From: Rhodotorula mucilaginosa
Lineage: Eukaryota; Basidiomycota; Microbotryomycetes; Sporidiobolales; Sporidiobolaceae
Direction of reading: 5' to 3'
NCBI GenBank assembly: GCA_034406715.1
Contig: CP137864.1
Coordinates: forward strand, 1,364,001-1,428,000
Length of the DNA stretch: 64,000 nucleotides
How positions within the stretch are numbered: the first letter of the stretch is position 1; each line of letters begins with the position of its first letter. The position numbers and the translations under genes are program-made. Below are positions 13,815-26,420 of the stretch, one piece after another. Under the pieces are notes generated by a model. That model was not told the DNA's origin, ran no database searches, and worked only from the letters and a program-made list of their open reading frames with translations.

Positions 13815-16240
13815 ATGCAGTTGCCAAAGTCGCTTTCGACAACGCCAACGCAGCCCCTGACGAGCGCTAACGACGTCTCGTCCGCTTCCGGCTCGGACGA
13901 CGACGCCGCCGCCGCCCAGAGGTCTGCTCGCGCCGCACGGCCGGCCGCGAGGGCCAAACTCGCAACCCAGAGCGGAGAAGCAGACCGCCAACCCATCAGA
14001 CAGCACTCTCAAGAGCACCAGGACGGCACAGCGCAGGACCGCTGGCAGGAGGACCACGTTGCGCCTCTTCCGGAACACCGTCTTGCTGATGAAGCACACG
14101 ACGGTTCAACCCACACGTCGAATTCGCATGAACAAGAGTCATCCGCCTCAGAGTCGCCTCCCACATCGCCTGCATCCGTCTCGCCGCGCATAAAGTCCGC
14201 AGAGCGAGCGAGCCAAGGCGGGTCGGTCCTCTTCGGGGAGGAAGGTCGCCGCATCGTCGATTCGCTCACGACCGCTTCGTCCTTCTCGCCCGCCGGACTT
14301 TTCGGAGGACTCGGACTCGCTACTCTACATCCCTCGCTGGCTCCGAGCGGCGGCGACCGCGACTTTCCCGACGAAGAAGACATCCTGGAAGGCGGCGATG
14401 AAGACAGTTACGGCGTCGTCGATCGGAGTCATCCGCCCGTCGAGCCAACGATGGCCACTCAGCAAGCTGCGATGGCGCTTGTGGTCGGTGTCGGTGGCAG
14501 CAACAAGAAGAAGCGCAAGATTCCGGGCGTCGGCGAGTCCCGAGACGCCAATCATCCGGGTGCGGAAGACGCCGGAAGTGCGAACGTGCAGGCCGCGACG
14601 CCCGCCATGCCAGTCACCAACAGTCTCCCGTCCGACCCTCGTGAACTTTTTGCCGAGAAGGGTACGGCGACCAACGTTGCGCTGCGGAGGACCGCGATCA
14701 CAGAAACTAACCGCATTTGCATGGATCAGGTCTGCTCGCGCCGCTCAACCCGCCTCGAACGGCGGAAGCCGCCCTCGCCAAGTGGCGTATCCGGCCACCG
14801 CACGTCTCGCTCTGTACGACGTGCTACTCGAGTCGACGCACTCGCCGGAAACGCTTCCGCCGAGACGAAGCCAAATTGCCGCCGGTCGCACTGCCCGCCG
14901 TTCCCGCTTTTGTCCCGCCCGCTCAACCTCGCGAAGGTCCGCCTCGTCTCCCGCCTGGGTCGGGAGCCAAAGGCAGCAAGGCGATCAAGTTGGCGATGAA
15001 GGCGGCGAAGGAGCGCGAGAAGGAGAAGGAGCGGGTCCGGACCTTGTTTGGGCAGATCCGGCTGCCAGATCTGTGGGATCCGCAGGGTACCGCAAACCCG
15101 TCGCCTGGTTTCGTCACACGCTCCATCAAAGCCGACTTGGAGCGGAAGCGGCGCGCGATCAAAGAGGCAGCCTCTACGCGGCTCTCGGCTCCGGCGGCAA
15201 CGGACGGATCGGCCACGGACGACGGACTTCCCGACCTCCTTCTCGACGCCTCTCCGCCTCAGCTCGACCTCTTCACCTTTTTTGAGCGACCTCCCGAGAT
15301 CATCGAGTCGAGATGGACCGCTCTCAATGACCAGAAGATTCGCTTGAAGGCGGCGAAAGAGCGCGCGGCAAAGGCTCGCGAGGAGGAAGACCGCCGCCGC
15401 AAGGAGAAGGAGGCCCGAGACGCGCGGGACGAGGACGCGCCGCCGTTGGCGGATGCGCCCGTCGCCGGCTCGGCGTCCACGGCACCACTCGCCCAACCTG
15501 TCATCGGCAGCGCCGTTGATCCGATCCCAGCGCCGGCGGCGCCGGCGCCACCCGAGGCGACGGGAGCTTCTTCGTCAGGTCCTCCCGCCGCGAGTCGCCC
15601 CAAGCAGAACCGCACGCAATCGTCGTCGGACTTGCCAGATGGGAAAGCTGGCCCCGGTGGTCCTCCTCCATCGGCACCTCTGCCTCCGACACCAACAGTG
15701 GCGCCCGCGGCGCCGGCGTCGACGCCTCCCCCCGTGCCGACGACTCGCAAAACCTCGACCAAGAAGGGCAAGAAGAAGCGTTCGGCGCACGCCAACGCCC
15801 TCAACGTCCATCACCGCGACAACTATGTTCCGTCTCGCGCCCCCGCCCCGGGTCAAGCTGCGCAAGATCCGCCTCCGCGTTTCATGTCGTGGCCCGCGTC
15901 GGAAGAGGCGATCGCATCGGCTGGGCCGTTCGCGTCGACGTGCGGAGGTGGCCACTACTGCAGCGCGGACGAGTGGCTCTGCCTGTTCTGCGAGTACGAG
16001 CTCTTCTACGGCGAAGAGTCGCTCCTCTACAAGGCGGTGCGACGCCGCAAGAACGTATTGAAGGTCCGGAAGAAGGCGCAGGACCGCGCCAACAAGGCTA
16101 CTCATGCGTCGGAGCCATCGGCGGCGCCGTCGAGCGGCACAACCGACCACGCGCATCCTCATCCGGCGGCACCGGGCGAAGCCGCTTCCGAAGCGAAGAC
16201 CTCGTCGTCCACTACCGCGCCGCCCGAAGTGACCACGTGA
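13815..16240 (+). CDS. Unrecognised protein with two separated cysteine pairs, about 785 aa
   Basis: Two exons, 13815-14661 and 14730-16240. The intron has a good branch site (AACTAAC) and an in-frame junction reading EKG then LLAPLNPP. The N-terminal 280 residues are Ser/Ala/acidic and disordered-looking, with a basic KKKRKIPG patch near the junction that could be a nuclear signal. After the junction come CTTCYSSR, a long Lys/Glu coiled coil (about residues 360-520, rich in KERAAKAREEEDRRRKEKEA) and a Pro/Ala-rich linker. The C-terminal block is CGGGHYCSADEWLCLFCEYE, then LFYG and a basic helix. The CxxC pairs suggest metal binding but match no family I know. The true start may lie upstream: the frame is open back to about 13389, and another frame holds a possible earlier exon. 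Confidence 0.6.
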
Positions 16241-16456
16241 TACCGGTGCAGCTCCTCTCCTCCTCTCTCGCAACCCTCTTCAAGTCTCGCTTTCGGTGGC
16301 TTGCAGTCACCTCTCCCGTCTCGCAGCTTCGCACACCTTGCATTGCATGTCCTCGTTACAGTTGAAAGTGGCCCGTGTCACTGAAGACGAGAGCAGCGGA
16401 TCATCTACTGAAAATTGACGAGAGGACATGTAATTCCGAATCGCGGGGCCTTTACG

Positions 16457-19400
16457 CTACTGCTCGACCGGAGCTTGCGGTGTAGGAGCGACTTCTGACT
16501 GCGTTCCTTCACTTGCCGGCGCGCCTTCAGACGGTTCCGCCTCCGTTTTCAGCCTGGCTTCCATCGCCTGGGTCAGACTCTTTTGCGTCGCGGCGCTGGT
16601 CCGCGACTTGAGGACCTCGCGCAAAGCCATCGTGGCATCTGCACATGTGCTCGTCAGCCCATCAAGGCAAGACACACAGGAGAGAGACGGTCCGGTCGCA
16701 ACGCACAAGTGGAAGAGCCGAGCGTGAGCTCGATCTGCAGCGCGAGCGATTCTCCCTCCTTGAGCGGGCCGTCCTCCTCGCGGTACTCGCGCGCTTGCGG
16801 CGCCGGTCGACCGAGAACTCGATCCTCGTCAGTCTGCGCCAAGTCCTCGTTCGGCGAAGTCGAGACCAGCAACCGGTACGAGACGTCCTGCGGCATGTGC
16901 AGGATCTTGCGGTACGTGCCGCCCTGAGAGATCGAGACCAAGCGGTCGCCGCGTCAGCTCTCGGCATCCAAGCAGGCGGGAGAGACAAGTCAGTAGAAGA
17001 GAAGAGTAGTCAACTGACGAGCGAGTATTCCTTCTGCTTGCGCCACATGTCGTCGGGGTTGATGCCGTCTTCGCGGATCACGCGACGGTACACCTCGCCG
17101 AGCTGACCGGCCGGGTACTGGACCGCGAAGCCCGGCATCGGAAGGACGACATCTTGGATGGTGTACTTGCCCGATTCGATGTCCTGGGCGGTGAGAGCGT
17201 GCACCTTGGGCACCGACGAGGTCGCGATAAAGTGCGCGAGTTGAGGGTTGGCGGCGGCCGCCTCGGCCGGGGTTGCAGCGTTGGCGTTCACGCTCGGCGC
17301 CTCGTCGGCCATCACGTCACCGTCCTCATCAGCTGCGACGGGCTCATCATCGCCGACCTGCTCGGCATAGACGAGGTCGCCTTCGACCGGCGCCGAAGCA
17401 CCAAAGAGCTTGATACGCTCGCTGACGAGTCGGTTCCAGATGTAGGACTGCCACGAGTGCACATACATGAGCCGGAGGTTTTTGGGGATCTGTTCGAGCG
17501 AGAGCGGGAGCATCATCGTTAGTCTCCCGATTCAACATGAGAGCGGCCTTGAGCTCCGGAACCAGAAAGCTGTACGCACGGTCGAGATGGCGCCGAGGTG
17601 GTCGCTTTTGTTCCCGCGGCTGTACGCTTCAAGGACTGTGTATCATCGACGCAAAGCCATGCATGAGCGATCGAGCGTCTCGAGCATGATTGCGAAAGAA
17701 AAGGGCTGAAGCATACCGGCTCGCTCCGCGACCGCTCTCCTCGGCATGTTCCTCGCCGCCTCCGCCGCCTTGCCCTCCTTCCACAAAATCCTCGCAAGGA
17801 TCATGTCCTGCTGCTCGCCGTCTCGCTCGGCCAGCAACAACTCGGCCGCGAGGGCCCACTCGCCGCGCAAGAGGGCGAGTCCGACCGCGTGGGTCGGCAT
17901 CGGCGCGGTGCCGAAGCGTTGCATACCGTAGTAGTTGATGAAACCGCGCTCGCGGATCGAAGCGACCGAGGCGTGCAGTGTCTCGATCGAGGGCGTCTCG
18001 ACGTCGCTGTGTGCCCAGGCAAAAGCGGGGTTATGAGAAGGATGAGTCCAGACGCCCGACGGCAAGACTTGGGCCTTCTCCAGCTTCTTGCAGGCTCACC
18101 GAAGCGTGATCATGAATCGGTTGCCCTTGAGCATGCCGAGCTCGAGCGCGTTGTCGGCGTATTCGACGTCCCCGATCCGCATCATCCGGTCGACCCAAGC
18201 TCCTCCTCCTCCGCCTCTCATCCCCCCTCTCCCACCTCGTCCGCCTCCTCGTCCACCTCTTCCACCACCAAAGGCAATCGTGCCCGTCCGCGCCGCCCGC
18301 CAGATATCATCCGTCGTCATCGTCTTGCTCCGTCGGACACTGATCCGCTGCACGGTCACGGCGCGCTTGTCCTTGGTACCGGCGGCGCCGAGGTCGCGAG
18401 ACGACGTGAGGTTGAAGTAGCGCGAGAGGATCGACATCGCATCGTGCGACTCTTTGTTCGTCTTGTGCAGGGTGAAGTGGATGTAATTCGGCAGCGTGGC
18501 GAAATCGGGCCGGTCGCCTGGGCGCCAGGACAGGGTAGCAGCGCAGTCAGTTGGTGGGTTTCACAACACGGCATACTGACGACGATGGCCAACCAGATTC
18601 GCATGGCGTACCTCGTTCTCCTCTCGAACTGGCGCCTCCCCGTTTCCGGTTCCGTCCTCCGGCGCTCGTCTGCGCCCAAGAGACCTCGATCGCCGGCGCT
18701 TCGCCCGCTTCTCCCTCCTTGTGCGCCGAGACCAGCTTGGACGAGAAGGCTTCCCGCAACGTTTGGTGAAACTTGCCGCGGAGCGCCTTGTCCGGAATCG
18801 ACTGCGGCGGCCAGAAAAAAACAGAGTTAGCTCGAGGGGCCGAGTGACAGTTTCCGTGGCTTTCTCTCTGCTGTGGGATCAGGACGCACGTGGGTGACGA
18901 AAGTGCGTTTGTCCTTGGCTTGGCCTGCTGCGGGACCGGCCTCGACGAACGCCTTGAATTCGACGAGCTTGTCCGAGTTGTTTTCGAACAACGGAGTGAC
19001 CTGCGCTTCGGCCTCGGTCGTCCACAGAGAGGGGGCCTGCGCCGACATCAGGAAGCAGTCAGCATGAAGCTTTGGGAGATTCGGATGCTTGCGTGCGGTG
19101 GGGCGCACCTCTTCCGCCTTGGGTTCCTCGACGGCCTTTTCCGCCGGCACTGTCGCCTCCGTCGCGGCCGCGTCCGCAGTCTCGGCACTCGTCTCTACCT
19201 GGCCCACCGATTCCCGTGCTGCGACCTCGCTCGCGACAGGAGCGTCCTGTGCTGCGCCAGCGGTCGTTTCTTGTGGGTTTTTGCGGTTGCCTCTCGGGCC
19301 GTCAATGTCCTTCAACCTGACGACCTCGCCGTCGAGTCCGACTTCGTTGACGAGAAAGTCGGTGAACCTGCATGGCTGGGGATATCAGACGTGGCTGTAC

Positions 19401-19700
19401 GCAAAGCCTGAGAGAGAGCGAGTGGAGAACGAACCTGTGCTTGATGATGCCCGAGAAGGGCTGCACGTCGGGACTGACATACTCTGTGATCCCGACCTCT
19501 TCCTCGTTGGCGGCGCGTGTGCCTATGGAGCTGGCGAGGACCTTGAAGAGCCCTGTCGCGTCCTCGGTGAAAAAGGTCTTGATGAGTGAGCTCGAAGGCG
19601 ACGACGAGGAGGAAGGCGAGTCCGTGTGCGAGTCGGGCTGAGCGGCCGGCTCGTCGAGGCGTTGGCGCTTGGGCGCTGGCTGCTCGTGATCGCTCGACAT
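16457..19700 (-). CDS. PUS7: Pus7, tRNA/mRNA pseudouridine synthase (TruD family)
   Basis: Ten exons: 19700-19435, 19367-19109, 19036-18890, 18801-18612, 18517-18100, 18006-17717, 17635-17580, 17489-17019, 16923-16707 and 16638-16457 (2496 nt, 831 aa). The catalytic aspartate motif of the TruD family is present as AGTKDKRAVTVQR. Other family blocks are GFINYYGMQRFG, MYVHSWQSYIWNRLVSE, VLPMPGFAVQYP and YATMALREVLK. Known role: isomerises uridine to pseudouridine in several RNAs including U2 snRNA, tRNA and mRNA. The N-terminus is disordered, and an Ala/Glu-rich insert lies between SGIIKHRFTDFLVNEVGLDG and the next conserved part. A short Arg/Gly-rich insert (GGGRGGRGG) follows the catalytic motif. 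The first donor is GTTCGT, a variant also seen elsewhere in this window. Confidence 0.93.
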
Positions 19701-19881
19701 GGCCCTTCGAGTGTACTCTTGGCCCGTCTGTCCGATCCCCTGAGCGGGTGTAAGCTGCGGGTGAGCCGCTCGTGGTGCTCGCTGAGGGGAGGCTCGGGTG
19801 GGGCACAAGTGGGGAAACTCGCAGTCTCACAGCTCCGTTCTCACTCTATAGACATTCGCAGAGCCAGGGAGAGCTGCACCA
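19701..19881. promoter_or_regulatory. Shared divergent promoter, PUS7 / reductase
   Basis: 181 bp between two opposed ATGs. No TATA box or repeat is obvious. Confidence 0.45.
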
Positions 19882-21401
19882 ATGGCAAAGACTGTCCTCG
19901 TAACAGGTCAGCTCCCTTTACTCCTCCCCCCTCCGGCGCCTTGTTGCTGCGTGCCGACCACTCCTCGGCCGGTTCTTCTCGCTGATAACGCCATCCTCCA
20001 CCCCTCTACAGGCGCAAGCGGGTTCCTCGCCAGCTACGTGAGCATCGTTCGCCTCTTCCGTCTGGAAGAATCCCCCGCCCGCTCACTCCGATCCGCGCGT
20101 CCAGGTGGTCGACGCCTTTCTCCAAGCCGGCTGGAGAGTCAAGGGCACCGTCCGCAACAAGAGCAAAGCCGACCACATCCGAAGCCGGTATCCTTCCCAT
20201 GCCGATCAGCTTGAACTCGTCGAGGTCAAGGACATTGTCTCGGGCGACGGGCTCAAAGAGGCCATGCAAGGTGTCGACGCGGTGGCGCACACCGCTTCGC
20301 CCTGTGAGGAAGGGCCTCCTTCTGCAGCCGCGCAGTCGTTCGCTCCATTCAGCTGACCTCGCAAACTTTGAACAGACGCGTTGACCTACACGGACCCGAT
20401 CAAGGACTTTATCGACCCAGCCGTTAAGGGAACTCTGACCGTCCTTCAAGCGGCCAAGGTGCGCTCCTCTCCTCTCGCCTCGGTCGACGAAGGAAGCAGG
20501 TCCGTTTGACTAAGACGGGCCAGATCTGCAGGACGCCGGTATCCGACGAGTCGTCATCACTTCGTCCTTTGCTGCCGTGACCAACTTCAACGCCGGCGGA
20601 CCGGTGAGCGCCTTTCCGCCCAATTGCTCTACTCGTCGAGGACCGCACAAAAACTGACGCTCGGACGGCACTCAAATCCATAGTGGCGCGACTACACCTA
20701 CACCGCCGCCGATTGGAACCCGCTCACGCTCGAAGATTGCCTCAAACCGGGCGTGGCCGGTCCGGTCGTCTACTCTGCGAGCAAGACGCTCGCCGAACGC
20801 GCCGCCCACGACTTTGCCGCCGCGCACCAAGAGATGATCATCTCGACCTTGAACCCGCCGATGATCTACGGCCCGCCGTTGCAGAACGTCGCGAGTCGCG
20901 AAGAGGTCAACACCTCGAGTGCGGCGATCTATGCCCTCATCAATGGCGAAAGAGGGAGGGACGTGCCGTGGAATCGGTTGCCACTGTTTGTCCATGTCAA
21001 GGATATCGCTCTCGCGCACGTCCGCGCGCTCGAAGTCGAGGATGAGGGAAAAGTCAAGAGTCAGAGGGTGAGAGAGTCCTTTCTTTCGCACCGAGGGGAC
21101 CCCGGTGCAAGAAGCTGACCTCGCTCTTAATCCCCTTGCCATACAGTTCCTCATTTACGGCGGCGTCTTCACGTGGGAGCAAGCCGTCGAGCACCTCGCC
21201 GCCGTCCGGCCCGAACTCAAGTCGCGCCTGCCGAGCTTGCCCTCCTCGCCCGAGCAATACAAAGACTACGGCAAACCGCTCGCCAAGCTCGATTGCACTC
21301 CCGCCAAGGAGGTGCTCGGCATCACGGAGACGATCGGGTGGCAGCAGACGCTCGAGGAGACGATCGACGCGCTCGTCGAGATTGAAAAGCGGTTCGCTTG
21401 A
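19882..21401 (+). CDS. NAD(P)-dependent ketone/aldehyde reductase, extended SDR (Gre2 / dihydroflavonol-reductase-like)
   Basis: Seven exons: 19882-19906, 20012-20037, 20105-20303, 20376-20458, 20532-20603, 20684-21067 and 21147-21401 (1044 nt, 347 aa). The dinucleotide-binding glycine motif is assembled across the first intron as VLVTGASGFLASY. DAVAHTASP and RRVVITSSFAAV follow, and the catalytic YxxxK appears as YSASK. NPPMIYGPPL and the C-terminal substrate-binding region complete the fold. Family members reduce methylglyoxal, isovaleraldehyde or other carbonyls with NADPH. The exact substrate cannot be read from sequence. An Arg in the early VKGTVRNKSKAD segment suggests NADPH preference. 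The length is normal for the family, and there is no signal peptide, so it is cytosolic. Confidence 0.85.
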
Positions 21402-21670
21402 CCGGGAGCGCGCGGTTGGTACCTTTCTCAAAATCCGGTCACGTATCTTCATTGGCGTAGACGACATAGATTGGTGAACAGCATCTGCCGAGTCTCTCAC
21501 GCATCCGCATCGTGGCAGGGCGTGGTTCGCCTAAAGTGCGCTGGACAGGCAGATATACCTTTCTTATGCATACTAGTCACAAGCTTACACATAAGAAGAC
21601 TAAGAAACATGGGGTAATCGGCGGTATATGCAGGGAGAGCGAGAAGTGTGCGCGCGCTTTTTGTCCACGC

Positions 21671-24512
21671 TCAGAGGACGAGTTCGCCCCTCCGGTTCGT
21701 CGTCGTCGTTGCGTGCATCATCCCCCACTGGATCCCGCTCGGCCCAGTTCCAACGACCGCGGCAAAGTCGTCTCGCTGCTCATACGGCGGCGGGCGGGAC
21801 TCCTCGTCCTCCGTGGGTGGCGTACCATCCTCGACGCCTCCGACCGGACTTTCACCGGACTGTTGCTGCGACCTCATGGACGCGACGTTGTTCTGTGCCG
21901 GAGAGGTGAGTGTTCCAGACGACGACGACGGCGCTGGGCGCGGCGAGCTGTAACGACGATGCCCAGCAGTTTCCGGTGCCGGCGCATGTGGACCGCAGCG
22001 TGGTGGCGGTGCCGCATCGAGGATCGGGACTGCGACTCGCGCAGTCGGCGGGAGCGATGATGTCGTTGAAGAAGAAGAGGAGGTGGCGGGCAGAGTAGCA
22101 GGAGGAGGAGGAGGAGGACTCTGCAACCTGCCGGCGTACGGAGGCGGCAAACCTTCGGGGGAACCAGAGCCGGGCGGCGGTGGCGGCGACCGAGAGACGT
22201 GGCTGTTGTGACAGTGATCTGCCGCTCGGGCGGCGGAGGAGGATGGTGACGAAGTCGACGAGAAGGGCGGTAGGGCGACGAGATGGTGATTCGGGTCGAG
22301 GGGCGAGAGCGGCGGCGGCGGCGAGGACGGAATGTTCGAACCCGTTTCGCAATCGCTCGAGGGAGCACCGGGGTAGGCAGCGAATGTAGTTGGGAGCGGT
22401 GGCGACGGTGGTGGTGGCGGGGTTGAAGGCAGACTGCTCGGTGGCAAGGGCGGCAGGCGAGCCGGCGTGGACAAGAACGGCAGGTCGTAATCGACCGGAG
22501 GCGGCGGCGTCTCGGGCTCGTCCGTCATCGTTGAGGTAGTCCCGAGCGGCAAGAACTCCTGCATCGACGCGCCGCCGCCGCCGCCCATCATGATGCCGTC
22601 GCGGGACGCCGCCACCGAAAGGGCGCTTCCCTCTCCTCCCACCTCGCGATTGCGCACAACGCCTTCTTCTTCTTCTTCTTCGCCGATGATGACCACTTCG
22701 CCCGAATCGGCCGCCAACCGGTACCCAAACGCGCTCGACGGTTCCGCCATCGACGGCGGACTGATGTCGTCGTCGATCCGCGGAGGCGGTGGCCGTTCTG
22801 ACAAACTCGCGGGGAGCGACAGTTCCTCGTACCCGTCGTATTCTTCTTCCTCCTCGTCTTGATCGTCGTCGTAGCCTTCAAGACTGGCACTGAGGGTGTA
22901 GCCCGAGGGAGGTACTGTCGGGGTGAAGAGAGGTAGGCTTGAGCTATCTTGTCGGCGCAAGGCAGGCCCTTTGGGCGAGTCGACACTGGTAGTCGAATCT
23001 GCCGAGGTCGACGCCATCGGCGGCGGCGGCGGAGGCGACACTCCCGCGGTGGTTGCAGCGGTCCCGGGATCGAGCAGTAGGTCCTCGACGTAGCTCGGAA
23101 CCGGAGCGTCGGGATGTTCTTCCTCCCACAGTGCAGACGGTCCCGTTGTCGTAATCGCAGTTGCTGGTATCGACGACTCGGGGCCAGCCGCAGCAGCATC
23201 TCGTTCGACTTCTTTCTGCTTCTCGGACCGAGGAAGAGCCGCCGCGTTGGGCGGCAGATCCGGCAGGATGGTGAGCTCCTGAGTGAGGATAGAGTCGTGC
23301 GCGGCCGGACCGCTGTGGGAAGTCGAGGCAGGTCCCGAAACGGAAGTCGAAGCGCCGGCGGTGGCAAAGTTGGTAGATGAGGAGGTCGACGTGGAGGCTG
23401 TGTTGACGAGTCCGACGGTGACGACCACCGAGAAGGAGACCTGGTGCGCGATGGTCGACTGCGCACGAAAGTCTTCTCAGCTTTCCGCTTTGTTTTGGAT
23501 CAAAAGTGGGGCATTCACAATCACGCACCTGTGAGATTGACTCGCATGTCGGTTCGAGGGGCGGGTGCAGAACGAGGCGGATAATGATCGGCCTCGATGG
23601 CGAGAACCTGGCCGACTTGCCCGAATGCGCGAGCACCGTTCGCCTTTGCACGTCCGCTTCCCTACGTGACTCCAGAGTCGTGGCACTCGATTGCGAAGAC
23701 GACTCGACTCCCGTAGCCGTGATGGTCCGGACCAGTTCGGCGCTGATCGTTCTCAACCGCAAGCCTTCGCCGATCCGTTTCGAGTCGGGCACCTCGACTC
23801 GCACGACGAGCCCGATCGGTTCCCTCCTCGTAAACACAGTCCGGGGGAATCGGACGCTCCAGCGTATCGGGTCCGTCGCCGTGACGGTGGCGGACTGAAC
23901 GGGCACGAGCGCGGCAGGGGTGGCGCTCCGGACGAGGTGGACAGGTACGCAGCGCGACAGAGGGAGGGCATCATCGTCGGGCGATTCGATCGCTGCGGCT
24001 GATGTTGTTTTTGCGAGAGGGTAGAGAGTCGCCGTCAGGGAATAAGCGAGCGACGACGAGGCGAGGTGGATGCAAGTCGGCAGGTCGGGTGTCAAGTCGA
24101 ATCGAAAGCGGGACACGGCCGGCGGTGCGCCGCGAGAGGTCGTCCCGTCGGCTGAAGTTTCCCACAAGGTGCGGGACTGTTCGACGAGCGTGATCTGGTG
24201 CCCTCGTGCGTCGGTCTCGACTCCTTTGAAGACGACCGCGAGTCGGCCGAATCTCGGTGGTGGCAGCGACGACGTTTGCTGCTGCTGCTGAGACGCTCCA
24301 TCGAGCAGCGCCGTCTCTCCCTCGGTGAACTTGATCTGGACCTCTCCTGCCACGGCAGCGGGGGGCGTTCCCGGGCTGGCTGGATCTGGGCCGAGGAGGC
24401 CGCCGACCTGGAACGAGGTGCCGTCGGCGAGCGGGGCGAGGTTGAGCAAGACGGGCGGACACGGCTGGGCGGTCGAGCGAGCATAGCTCGGAGGACTGGT
24501 GGCGCTGTCCAT
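21671..24512 (-). CDS. Alpha-arrestin-like trafficking adaptor with PPxY motifs, 923 aa
   Basis: Two exons, 24512-23529 and 23458-21671, with the junction inside the arrestin-C-like region (ESISQ then STIAHQVSFSVVV). The first 400 residues are beta-strand-like (for example FGRLAVVFKGVETDARGHQI and RWSVRFPRTVFTRREPIGL), consistent with an arrestin N/C fold. The remaining 500 are Pro/Ser/Asp-rich and disordered. PPxY-type motifs occur at the very start (SPPSY), in the tail (LPPPYAGR) and near the end (RPPPYEQR). Known role of such proteins: they recruit the Rsp5/Nedd4 ubiquitin ligase to plasma-membrane transporters to trigger endocytosis. Which cargo is served cannot be read. The ATG at 24512 is the only in-frame ATG close to the conserved start. 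The assignment rests on the fold pattern plus the PPxY sites, so a related cargo adaptor is possible. Confidence 0.7.
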
Positions 24513-24934
24513 CCCGATTGGCAGCCTCGTGCGCCGCGTCGTCCACTTGCCTCGACAGTCGCGTCGCAAAAGATGACGAAGCCGGTGCTGTGCACTGAGT
24601 CTCGATTCGACTCTGAACCGGATTCCGGTCTTTGAGACGGTAGCGCGGTCTGAGCTATGGGACTCTGTGCAGTGACCGGGTCTTAACTATGCACTATACG
24701 CTGCGGTGAGATTGGGGAATCGACCCCGCATTTTCAAGTCGATCACGCGGAAGCAATCGCGAATCCTGCGCCGCTCTCCATCGCTCACTCGCTCCGCTTG
24801 CTGCTCAACAGAGCGCCCACCATGGACGCCGAATAACGACAGCGAGCGACTGATACAACGACCCCGACGCTGCGCACTGCCTCCCGAGTGGAAGACCACC
24901 GCCCGCGCCCGCACCCCCCGCTGCGCGTCCGCAA
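24513..24934. promoter_or_regulatory. Shared divergent promoter, arrestin / multipass protein
   Basis: 422 bp between opposed starts. No gene and no TATA box are recognised. Confidence 0.4.
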
Positions 24935-26384
24935 ATGGACAAGATCATCGATGTCTATGCCGCCGACCGCGACCCGGCGACGGCATCGCAGATCAGCGCG
25001 TTCGTGTCCGAGATGCTCCAGGGCGAACCCACCCCGACCGCTTCGAGCGTCGTCGCGTCCGTCTCAAAGTCAGTTCCCATCTCTCCTCGCACTCTGCAGC
25101 AGACCTCCCACTGATCCGCACACTTGGCAATTCCGCAGGGCCGTCGAGTCACTAGTCTGGAGCAATGCTCAACAAACGGCGCAAGAGATGCACGATCCGC
25201 TCCGAGGTGCGTCCGTCTCGAGCGAGACGGGTCCCATCGCGTCCGCCCCTCGTTGGCTGACAGAACCTGCGAAGAACAGCCGTCTTGCCGTCTTTTACCT
25301 ACTCGATGCCGGTCCAAGTCGTCATCCTCGGTGTCACCCTGACGCTCCTCGCCGTCTTGCTCGCCCATCTCTTGTTCACCCTCCGGTACCACGCCCCGCT
25401 TTCGAAACTCAACTATGCCCTCCAGACCGCCGCGACCGGCATCTCGCTCGCCAACACGGCGGCACAACTACACGTCGTCATGAACCAGGCCCGCGAGACG
25501 GGCAGGCAGTGGCCCTACATGTTTGATTATATCGAAGTGCGCGTCCCGAGGGTCGAGTGGGGCGTCCCCAAATCGGCCGCGTGGCTGCTCCTCCAGGCGA
25601 TCAACATGCTCGCGACGCACTCGACTCACATCCAGTTCCTGACGATGCTGTTCCCGTCCGTCCTCGAGGCGGGACTGATCCTCGGCTTGCTCGGTCCGCT
25701 CGCGCTCGCGAGCAGCGCGTTGAACTTTACGACCCTGAGCCCTCACCCGGCCGTGAACGACCTCGGCGACGCGATCCGCGACACGTGCACTTCGTCCCTC
25801 ACCCTCCTGTACACGATGGCCCTCTTCATCTGGGGCCTGACGATCAACCGCTCGCGCGCGTGGCGGACCGAAGGCGGCACCTCGTCGTTCGGGATCCTCG
25901 CCCTCTTTCTCGGCGTCGTCGGGACCGCCGTCAACTTTGTCGAGATCCGCGAAGAGCGGATGCGCTGGCTGTCCGGCGTCGTCACGTGCATCTTGCTCTG
26001 GCAGAGCTGGCTCGGCTTCTGGTGGTGGGTCGGCGCCGGGATGTGGACGGGAGAAGCCGAGGACGTCGAGCGGAAACGAGAAAAGGAGAGGAGGAAAGAG
26101 GAACGGAGGCGGAAGAAGCGCGAGGCTGCGATGCTGGCGGCGGCGGCGGCGGCGGCAACCACGAACGGGTCCGCGACGGGCCGAATAGGCAACGGAGGTG
26201 GAGTCGACGGCGGCGGCTCTGCATCGGGAGACGGTACGGGCGCGCGGAGTACAGTCGGTAGCTTACGACAGCGCTTTCAGCGTGCCCGAGCCGGTACCAA
26301 CAGCGACGGCGGTGGCGGCGGCGGCGGCGAGGCGATCGAGTTGCGCGATCTCGGCGGCGAGCGGGCACCAACTGGGGAGGCGGA

Positions 26385-26420
<36 letters not shown>

